Source of the DNA: Methanocorpusculum sp. | Lineage (GTDB): Archaea > Halobacteriota > Methanomicrobia > Methanomicrobiales > Methanocorpusculaceae | Direction of reading: 5' to 3' | Length of the DNA: 12,012 bases | Assembly: GCA_030539595.1 (NCBI GenBank) | Contig: JAUNXW010000042.1 | Location: 1 to 12,012, forward strand | Shown: piece by piece, positions 6,605 through 12,012 of the stretch | Layout of the letters: each line of letters opens with the position of its first letter | Numbering within the stretch: position 1 is the stretch's first letter | The notes under the pieces: generated by a model | Database searches by the model: none | Seen by the model: the letters and a program-made list of their open reading frames with translations, nothing else | Told to the model about the DNA's origin: nothing | Translations under genes and position numbers: made by a program

Positions 6605-6724
6605 TCAATTAATAGCACCGAAAACAATCAGCCCTATAAGTCCGAGAATCGCCGCAGCAACAATCACCGTCAGAACAATTCCCCAGAACTTAGGCTTCCT
6701 GTTTCGTCTTCTCTGAATCGGCAG
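6605..6724 (-). CDS. 39-residue single-helix membrane peptide, non-AUG start or frameshift product
   Basis: This frame overlaps the last 35 bases of scpA (+1 relative to it) and ends at TGA 6605-6607. It encodes a basic stretch (RRRNRKPK) followed by one membrane helix, FWGIVLTVIVAAAILGLIGL and seven more residues (IVFGAIN). Basic residues just before the helix predict an N-in, C-out insertion. No ATG, GTG or TTG exists in frame after the preceding stop at 6731-6733. The best start is CTG at 6724, placed five bases after GGTGAT, which pairs with the 16S rRNA end; ATT at 6718 is another choice. Alternatively, a +1 slip at the scpA stop (GCC-TAA) would attach this helix to ScpA. The GLIGLIVF pattern faintly recalls the helix of SecE/Sss1, but the SecE amphipathic part is absent. 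Function is unknown. Confidence 0.5.
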   Translation of the reverse strand: MPIQRRRNRKPKFWGIVLTVIVAAAILGLIGLIVFGAIN

Positions 6725-7484
6725 AAAGCATCACCACCCACAAATCTCCGAATATTTCATCCTGCTCCAAATCGACAAGCCCGCTTTGCACAAGAAACAG
6801 ACACGGAAGATAAACAAGATAAAGCGGCCAGTTTAATTTTTTAACAAGTTCATCCAAAGACACGCCCGTATCCGTTGCCTCAGGGTCGCTTGCAATAATA
6901 TCATAAATCTGTTCAGCACGTTCCTCGTAATCCTCATCGTGAGCAATTCCCACAACCTCTTCGGTGTCGGGCTCATCAAACAAATCTTCACCGGGGTCTA
7001 AAAGTCTCTGCCGTCTCTGCCGTCTGCGTTCGATTTTTTCAGCCAGCCTTAACTGCTTGATAAGCTCATACAGATTGGTCTTGCGCTTTCTCGCGTCTTT
7101 TCGTTTCAGTCTGCGGTCAATCTCACGCTCAAGCTGTTCTATCGGTCCAAGCGCAAACCCAACAGATTCATCGTCGGCTGAAAACGGATCGCCCGAACCA
7201 GAAAAATAATCATCGTCATAACTCTCATCCTCATCAGGTTCGGGTTCGTCTAAAAGCTCGGTCTTCATCCTCAGAAGAACCGCGGCATAAAAAATTGTCC
7301 TGCCCGAAACTCTCAAATCAAGTTCATGACGGCGCTCAAGTTCACTCAGATATTTTTCGGTGACATCGACAATATCAATGTTCCACGGGTCAATTTGACC
7401 CGACTTCACCATCTGAACAAGAATTGCCACAGGCTCTTCATGCTGTATGTCTTCGTTGAGTTCAAGTTCAGACTCCTCAGTCAT
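6690..7484 (-). CDS. scpA: segregation and condensation protein A (kleisin)
   Basis: ScpA is the kleisin that closes the SMC ring by joining the head of one subunit to the neck of the other, for chromosome compaction and segregation. The 264 residues show the usual order: an N-terminal helical domain that binds the SMC neck (about 15-80, with LVQMVKSGQIDPWNIDIVDV at 22-41 and YAAVLLRMKTELL); an acidic flexible linker (about 80-110, many Asp/Glu/Ser); a very basic helix (about 118-160, RRLKRKDARKRK and RRRQRRQR); and a C-terminal winged helix (about 185-255, with VSLDELVKKLNWPLYLVYLPCLFLV) that binds the SMC head. The ATG at 7484 lies eight bases inside the end of smc, so the two are translationally coupled. 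The C-terminus overlaps the small membrane frame at 6605-6724. No scpB follows. Confidence 0.93.
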   Translation of the reverse strand: MTEESELELNEDIQHEEPVAILVQMVKSGQIDPWNIDIVDVTEKYLSELERRHELDLRVSGRTIFYAAVLLRMKTELLDEPEPDEDESYDDDYFSGSGDPFSADDESVGFALGPIEQLEREIDRRLKRKDARKRKTNLYELIKQLRLAEKIERRRQRRQRLLDPGEDLFDEPDTEEVVGIAHDEDYEERAEQIYDIIASDPEATDTGVSLDELVKKLNWPLYLVYLPCLFLVQSGLVDLEQDEIFGDLWVVMLSADSEKTKQEA

Positions 7485-10400
7485 TTACTTTTACACCGGT
7501 AACAAGAGTGCTTTTATCACTTGCGCGAACCGTAACACCCACCATTCTGTCGGATGCTTCAATCATCGGTTTCCTGTGAGATACAATAATGAACTGGCTG
7601 TTTTCGCAGATTTCGCGAACCATATTAGAAAGACGCTCAACATTTACTCCGTCAAGATTTGAATCAACCTCATCAAGTGCGTAAAACGGTGCGGGCATAT
7701 ACTGCTGAATCGCGAAAATGAAAGACAGAGTAGTCAGGGACTTTTCTCCGCCCGACATCATATTAAGACGGTGAACCTCTTTACCTTTCGGAGAAACCTC
7801 AAAAGTCATTCCTCCAAGGAACGGATCTTCGGAGTTATCCAAAACAAGATGACCCTCTCCGTCGTTTAAGCGGCGGTAAATATCCCTGAAATGCTTATCT
7901 ATTGAAGTGTACGAATCCATAAACGCATTGTGCTTCATCGTCTTGAAACTCTCTATTTTTTCAAGAAGAGCTTCGCGTTCGCGTGAGAGAGTATTTTTCT
8001 TCTCGGTCTTTTCTTCGGATTTCTTCAGGACGTCATCATACTGGTCAATTGCCTGCATATTGACGTTTCCAAGACGCTTGATGGCTCTTTCTGCTGTGAT
8101 GATTCCGTCGATAATTTCATCCATCGTTAAGTCGCACTCAATATCCTCTTCGACAGAACCGCGTATTTCTGCGATTCTTTCCGAAATCTCTTTTGATTTT
8201 TCATCGAACGAAGCAATCAAAACATTGCAGCGTTCAATTTCGACCTGAAGGCTGTTGATTTTAAGCTGAGCTTCGTCTGCTGACTGCTGAATTTTGTAGC
8301 GTTCGTTTTTCAGATCTTCAAGTTCACCCGTAAACGATTTCAGTTCGTCGTTGAACGCGGCAATAGACGCGTTGGCTCTTTCAATTTCCGCGTTGAGCTG
8401 AACAATCTCCGCATCGATATCAACATTTTTCTTCTCATAGTTTGCTCTTTCCTCGGTTTTTTCTGTGACGTTCTTCTTGAAGTGGTTACGTTCAAGCATC
8501 ACACCGTTGAGTTCGTTGGTTTTGGTATCGAGACGGCGCTGAGAATCCGCGTGATCTTTTTGAGCACGCTGATATTTTTCGGTTAGGAGGTTGAACTCAT
8601 CTTCGTTGACAACAAGTCTAAGCTCCGAGATTTTAGAATTTATCAGCTCCATCTCATCGGAAATTGCATCAACCTGAGTTTCAAGGTCAGCGACTTTCTG
8701 CGAACTTTCCGTTCTGTCGCGCTGAGTATCTTCAAGAAGCGTTGAGAGTTTAACTTCATCCTCCGCAATTTTGTCCATTACCCTGTTGCACTCTTTGATT
8801 TTGAGTTCAATCTGGGTAATTGCGGAGTCGTGCTCGGCTCTCTCCTTTCTTAGCCCTTCGGCAACGCTTCTGTATCTTGCTTCCGCAGCGGTTAAATCCT
8901 CTTCGTCGGCTCTGAGTTCTGCAATTTTTGCGCTCAGGTCTGCAGATTCTCTTCCCACGGCAACACCGAAACCTCTGATGTTTTTGTTTATCGAACCGCC
9001 CGTCATCGAACCGCCTTTATCAAGCAGTTCTCCGTCAAGTGTTACCATGCGGTATTTTCCCATTAACCTTCGTCCCGCATCAAGAGTGTCGACAACTACG
9101 GTCTGACCGAAGACGAGATTGAACGCACCTCTGTATTCTTCGTCAAAATCAATCAGGTTAATGGCATAATCTATAATCCCGTTCCCTCCCAAAGTCGGCA
9201 GAGGAGGCTGAGGTTTCATTTTATTCAGCGGCAGGAAAGTAAGCCGACCGAGTTTTTCATCTTTCAGGTAACGGATTGCGTTTGCTCCGGTCTGGTCGCT
9301 GTCAACGATTATATTGTTTAGTCTTCCTCCGGCTGCAATATTCAAAGCTATTGTGTGCTGAGAATCCAGAACTTTTCCGAGATTGGAGACTGTTCCGAAA
9401 ACGCCGTCCATACCGCTGACAGCAGTAATTGCTCTGTCAGAAGCTCCGCTTGCCTGCTGCTGTGCTTCAAGCTGCATCTGTCTTCTTGAAAGACGGTTGA
9501 TTTCCTCGCGCACAGTCTCAAGCGATTTGTGCGAGTCCATCATTTTTCTTTCCGACTCGGCTATCTGTTTATCGAAAACAGACTTCTCGCTTTTTGCGTC
9601 GGCGAGTTCGCCTTCGAGTTTTGAGATTTCTCCCTGCGTCTCGGTTCTTTCGTTTACTAAATAGTTCTGGTCACCTTCGTATTTTTCGAGCTGGCTCTGC
9701 CTGACACGGCTTTGTTCAATGATTCCGTCCCTTTGAACGACAATGTTTCCGCGTTCGTCCTTTTTTGCTTCAAGCTGTCTCATCAGTTCGACGAGTTCTG
9801 CCTGAGCACCTTTTGAGTCCTTGCTCTTTTTGTTGACAAGCTCCTGAGCTTTTTCAAGAATTTTTTTCTGATTCTCAAACTCCATTGCCAGATTGGCTCT
9901 GTCAATTTGCATCGTCTGAGCAATGCGGTTCTGTTCGTTGAAAGAGTTCTGGTTTTTCTGAATCTCAATATACAGAGTATTCATCGAAGCAAGGTTGCTT
10001 TCCTTATCTTTTTTGAGCCTTGTTATTGTTCCTTCGGCAACGCGTATGTTTCCTTTTTCGTTTTCCTGCTTTTCAAGAAGCTGAAGATATCCCGAACCCT
10101 GTTTGTCTGCGATTTTTGCGTCGATTTCTGCGACTTCTTCACGTCTTGCGTCGCGCTCGTTTTCTTCAAGCGAGATGCTTTCTTCATACTGTTTTCTGCG
10201 GTCGGTCTGTTCGTTTCTTGATTCTGCGAGGTGGCTTAAGTCGCGTTCGTAGTCTTTGAGGTTGGCAAGCTGTTTTGCGGCGTTGAGGTATTCGAGTTCA
10301 GTGTTGAGTTTTTTGTATTTTTCCGCGTCCTCTTTTGCCGAGGCGAGATCTTTTAACTGCTGGGCGTAAAGTTCAAGGAGTGATTCTTCCCTTTCGATTT

Positions 10401-10929
10401 TTGCTCTGACCTGATCAAGTTCAAGAAGCGCCTGATCTTTTTTGGCGTCGAATTCGGCAACACCGGCTATTTCGTCGATGATTTTTCTGCGTTCGGTGTC
10501 CGACATATCCATGATTCTTGAGATATCGCCCTGCATTACAACATTGTATCCATGCGGGCGGATTCCGGATTTTTCAAGATGATTGATTATGTCGGTCTGC
10601 GAACAGGTTTTTTCGTTCAGATAATAGTAACTGTAATAGTTTGTCGGCGAGGTCTGTTTGATTCTGCGCCTGATTTTTGTTCCGTCCGAGAAAGTCAGCG
10701 TGACTTCGGCAACGTTTTTTCCGGATACGTTGTTTATGAAGTCTGTGAGTTTTTCGGCACGGAGATTTCGCGATGAGGATAGTGCCAGAACAAAGAGTAC
10801 GGAGTCTATGATATTACTTTTTCCCGATCCGTTTGGTCCTGATATTACTGTGTATCCTTCGAAGAATGGGATTTTGGTTTTTCGGGAAAATGATTTGAAG
10901 TTATCTATTTCAACCTGAACGATGTGCAC
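7477..10929 (-). CDS. smc: chromosome segregation ATPase SMC
   Basis: Structural maintenance of chromosomes protein, 1150 residues, the usual prokaryotic SMC length. It forms a V-shaped dimer with ATP-driven heads that entraps and extrudes DNA. Visible parts: Walker A GPNGSGKSN (30-38) in the N-terminal half-head; R-loop region SSSRNLRAEKL; coiled coil about 165-500; hinge about 505-655, starting GMDGVFGTVSNLGKVL and containing GGRLNNIIVDSD and GGSMTGGS; returning coiled coil about 655-1000; signature LNMMSGGEKSLTTLSF (about 1053-1068); Walker B FYALDEVDSNLDG (about 1080-1092); and the switch histidine in FIIVSHRKPM. The start is GTG at 10929, supported by AAGGAG six bases upstream (10936-10941); no ATG is available there. 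It is preceded by the coiled-coil gene at 18 bases and overlaps scpA by 8. All ATPase motifs are intact. Confidence 0.98.
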   Translation of the reverse strand: MHIVQVEIDNFKSFSRKTKIPFFEGYTVISGPNGSGKSNIIDSVLFVLALSSSRNLRAEKLTDFINNVSGKNVAEVTLTFSDGTKIRRRIKQTSPTNYYSYYYLNEKTCSQTDIINHLEKSGIRPHGYNVVMQGDISRIMDMSDTERRKIIDEIAGVAEFDAKKDQALLELDQVRAKIEREESLLELYAQQLKDLASAKEDAEKYKKLNTELEYLNAAKQLANLKDYERDLSHLAESRNEQTDRRKQYEESISLEENERDARREEVAEIDAKIADKQGSGYLQLLEKQENEKGNIRVAEGTITRLKKDKESNLASMNTLYIEIQKNQNSFNEQNRIAQTMQIDRANLAMEFENQKKILEKAQELVNKKSKDSKGAQAELVELMRQLEAKKDERGNIVVQRDGIIEQSRVRQSQLEKYEGDQNYLVNERTETQGEISKLEGELADAKSEKSVFDKQIAESERKMMDSHKSLETVREEINRLSRRQMQLEAQQQASGASDRAITAVSGMDGVFGTVSNLGKVLDSQHTIALNIAAGGRLNNIIVDSDQTGANAIRYLKDEKLGRLTFLPLNKMKPQPPLPTLGGNGIIDYAINLIDFDEEYRGAFNLVFGQTVVVDTLDAGRRLMGKYRMVTLDGELLDKGGSMTGGSINKNIRGFGVAVGRESADLSAKIAELRADEEDLTAAEARYRSVAEGLRKERAEHDSAITQIELKIKECNRVMDKIAEDEVKLSTLLEDTQRDRTESSQKVADLETQVDAISDEMELINSKISELRLVVNEDEFNLLTEKYQRAQKDHADSQRRLDTKTNELNGVMLERNHFKKNVTEKTEERANYEKKNVDIDAEIVQLNAEIERANASIAAFNDELKSFTGELEDLKNERYKIQQSADEAQLKINSLQVEIERCNVLIASFDEKSKEISERIAEIRGSVEEDIECDLTMDEIIDGIITAERAIKRLGNVNMQAIDQYDDVLKKSEEKTEKKNTLSREREALLEKIESFKTMKHNAFMDSYTSIDKHFRDIYRRLNDGEGHLVLDNSEDPFLGGMTFEVSPKGKEVHRLNMMSGGEKSLTTLSFIFAIQQYMPAPFYALDEVDSNLDGVNVERLSNMVREICENSQFIIVSHRKPMIEASDRMVGVTVRASDKSTLVTGVKVND

Positions 10930-10935
10930 TTGAGA

Positions 10936-10941
10936 CTCCTT
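10936..10941 (-). promoter_or_regulatory. ribosome binding site that fixes the GTG start of smc
   Basis: On the minus strand AAGGAG lies six bases before GTG at 10929 and inside the 18-base gap after the upstream gene. It supports the GTG as the true start, and the encoded N-terminus (HIVQVEIDNFKSF) is exactly where SMC proteins begin. Confidence 0.6.
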
Positions 10942-10947
10942 TTGCGA

Positions 10948-11613
10948 TTATTTGATTTCTTTGCTGTCGTCTTCTTCCGCTTCAATGACTGCGCTTGAGT
11001 CGGCTCTGATGGCTGACGAGCGTGATGCATGGCTTGGTGCAAATCCAGTGCCTGCTATGATTACGGTTTTGTTTCCTGTTTTGCGGCGTTTCTGAATTGA
11101 GCCGTCCTGCTGCATTACGTATTCGAAGTCGCTCGGTTTGAGGTCTTCGGTCGGGATTTCTTCTTCGGGTTCTGGAACCGGTGTATGTTTTACTTCGCGC
11201 ACGGGGGCTGATATCGGTCTTTTTACGGATACAGGTTCGGGCTGAACGGTTCTTCTGATTTCTCTTGGAGGGAGTTCCTGCGAAACAGGAGAGTGCTGTT
11301 CAGGTTCGTTTTCTTCTGCGGTTATTTCGGAGCGTCTTACTGCAAATCTTGCCGCTGTTTCAGGGTGACTTTTAACGGGTGCTCCGCCGAGTTTTTCTAT
11401 CTGCATTCCTAGACGGCGCGTAACGGATTTCAGGTCGAGAAGTTCGTCGGTTATGCCTTTTACCATGGCTTCAAGTTCTCTTACACGAAGTTCGAGAGCT
11501 TCTTTTTCTTCGGTTTTATCGGGTGTTGCGGCGTTTTGGGTGTCCTGTTTTGCGTTTAGTTCGCGTTCCTGTGCCGCGAGTTCGTGCTCTAAAAACTTCA
11601 TTCTTGTGTCCAT
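10948..11613 (-). CDS. unrecognised coiled-coil protein heading the smc operon
   Basis: I do not recognise a named family. The 221 residues fall into three parts. Residues 1-75 are highly charged heptad-like sequence with Leu/Met at regular steps, probably a coiled coil (for example LRVRELEAMVKGITDELLDL). Residues 76-158 are a Pro/Glu/Arg-rich, probably disordered linker. Residues 159-195 look more conserved and folded: DFEYVMQQDGSIQKRRK then KTVIIAGTGFAP. The tail is acidic (EAEEDDSKEIK). There is no signal peptide or membrane helix, so it is cytoplasmic. The ATG at 11613 has GAGGA about six bases upstream. It is the first gene after the promoter and is 18 bases from smc, so it is co-expressed with smc and scpA. 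I infer a DNA-organisation or condensin-associated role. That it is a real gene is fairly sure; the function is open. Confidence 0.75.
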   Translation of the reverse strand: MDTRMKFLEHELAAQERELNAKQDTQNAATPDKTEEKEALELRVRELEAMVKGITDELLDLKSVTRRLGMQIEKLGGAPVKSHPETAARFAVRRSEITAEENEPEQHSPVSQELPPREIRRTVQPEPVSVKRPISAPVREVKHTPVPEPEEEIPTEDLKPSDFEYVMQQDGSIQKRRKTGNKTVIIAGTGFAPSHASRSSAIRADSSAVIEAEEDDSKEIK

Positions 11614-11664
11614 TGCATATCCTCAAATAATTTTTACATTAATTATTAGTTTTCTCTGTTACCA

Positions 11665-11677
11665 TTGTATAAATAGA
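11665..11677 (-). promoter_or_regulatory. TATA box for the coiled-coil/smc/scpA operon
   Basis: Read on the minus strand: ctatttatac, a strong archaeal TATA match. A start about 26 bases downstream (near 11645) gives a leader of about 30 bases that holds the GAGGA site of the first gene. It is the best promoter in the window. Confidence 0.55.
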
Positions 11678-11689
11678 TTTGTTTGTGCT

Positions 11690-11702
11690 CTCTTTGAAAG
11701 AG
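11690..11702. repeat. small inverted repeat next to the smc promoter
   Basis: The 13-mer ctctttgaaagag has six-base arms around one base. It lies about 13 bases upstream of the smc-operon TATA box, where a regulator could bind, and next to the element-end-like motif at 11704-11716. It could be an operator or part of the mobile-element remnant; the sequence does not decide. Confidence 0.25.
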
Positions 11703-11703
11703 G

Positions 11704-11716
11704 GAGGTTGTCCAAT
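11704..11716 (-). repeat. 13-base motif inverted relative to 210-222
   Basis: The minus strand reads attggacaacctc, one mismatch from 210-222 on the plus strand. One base separates it from the right copy of the 19-base repeat. The compact pair looks like the end of an insertion element. Confidence 0.35.
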
Positions 11717-11717
11717 A

Positions 11718-11736
11718 GTTATGTGAATCCGTTGGA
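11718..11736 (+). repeat. right copy of the exact 19-base repeat
   Basis: It is identical to 291-309 (gttatgtgaatccgttgga) and lies about 40 bases upstream of the smc-operon TATA box. The surrounding stretch 11614-11862 has no supported gene. It contains the smc-operon promoter, this repeat and a duplicated cgatagg (11791-11797 and 11806-11812). Confidence 0.55.
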
Positions 11737-11862
11737 GAATATTTTGAGATTGAGATTGTTGTTGTTCCTCTGAATTTTGCGGAGAGACAACGATAGGCTA
11801 TTCTTCGATAGGTCATGGTGACTAACAATTTTATAATAAAATCAACAGGATAGTGAAAATAT

Positions 11863-12012
11863 TCATGTAGATTTTTTACAGCAATAATTCAGTTCGATTG
11901 TTTTTGTAATGTCTCTCAAATCCAATTGAGACATTAGCCAGTTTATCGGCAATCCGTCAGGAATTACTTTGTTTTCGTAAATATTCTCATATTCCTTTTG
12001 AAATAAAGACAT
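11863..12012 (-). CDS. partial unknown protein, C-terminal 49 codons in window
   Basis: An open frame enters from the right edge and ends at TGA 11863-11865. The first codon inside the window happens to be ATG (12010-12012), so this could be the whole of a 49-residue protein or the C-terminus of a longer one. The visible part is mildly charged and ends lysine-rich: it includes IPDGLPINWLMSQLDLRDIT and ends ELNYCCKKST. I recognise no domain. The codons look plausible rather than random, and no longer competing frame exists here. A short T-rich minus-strand stretch lies downstream, at about 11830-11845. Treat as low-confidence. Confidence 0.35.
   Translation of the reverse strand: MSLFQKEYENIYENKVIPDGLPINWLMSQLDLRDITKTIELNYCCKKST

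Noticed and set aside
6605..6724. Identification of the small membrane peptide as SecE/Sss1
   Set aside because: The helix pattern GLIGLIVF is similar, but the amphipathic helix and conserved loop of SecE are absent and the gene context is wrong, so the name is not supportable.
6964..7209. Ser/Arg-rich plus-strand frame opposite scpA
   Set aside because: Mirror image of the acidic linker and basic helix of ScpA; no ribosome site and no family resemblance.
9907..10259. Overlapping plus-strand frames opposite smc
   Set aside because: Coiled-coil coding DNA rich in GAA/AAG codons lacks stops on the opposite strand. The predicted proteins are Phe/Leu/Arg-rich nonsense and smc is intact.
11646..11828. 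Minus-strand 60-codon frame between the smc promoter and the right-edge ORF
   Set aside because: It runs over the smc-operon TATA box and the repeat pair, has no ribosome site, and the peptide resembles nothing; more likely non-coding DNA.

Overview
The window is archaeal chromosome, probably from a methanogen of the Methanomicrobiales or a near relative. It carries an archaeal C/D-box methylation pair (fibrillarin FlpA with Nop5). It has archaeal TATA-type promoters about 26 bases before expected transcript starts, U-tract terminators, strong GGAGG ribosome sites inside operons, and an smc-scpA pair. The order-level placement rests on gene content and protein style. All convincing genes are on the minus strand, so they read from right to left.

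Layout from the right edge: the C-terminal 49 codons of an unknown gene (11863-12012), then AT-rich intergenic DNA with a promoter at about 11670. Next is a chromosome-organisation operon: an unrecognised coiled-coil protein (10948-11613), SMC (7477-10929, GTG start), ScpA (6690-7484, overlapping smc by 8 bases) and a 39-residue single-helix membrane peptide (6605-6724) with no standard start codon, which overlaps the end of scpA. No scpB is present. A U-tract terminator at about 6550-6596 closes this operon.

A second operon follows a TATA box near 6402 and an ideal ribosome site. It encodes a VTC-type polyphosphate polymerase domain (5670-6356), a DUF4956 membrane protein (4984-5664), a CotH-family kinase-like surface protein (3345-4982) and a secreted Cthe_2159-type carbohydrate-binding beta-helix protein (1875-3335). 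The genes are packed within 0-6 bases of one another and look like one functional unit. I infer that it makes or transfers phosphate or polyphosphate at the membrane and modifies or displays a glycan-binding surface protein. The CotH and carbohydrate-binding proteins share unusual Met/Gly/Asp/Phe-rich tracts.

The third operon is nop5-flpA (964-1791 and 362-967, joined by an ATGA overlap), apparently transcribed without a leader. The two proteins form the core of the box C/D 2'-O-methylation complex.

The two ends of the window (about 1-361 and 11614-11862) are AT-rich and share an exact 19-base sequence plus 13-base inverted matches, suggesting decayed ends of an insertion element. The left end also has a T/G-rich sequence resembling the widely scattered CACGAA repeats. 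No tRNA, rRNA, CRISPR array or intact transposase is visible.
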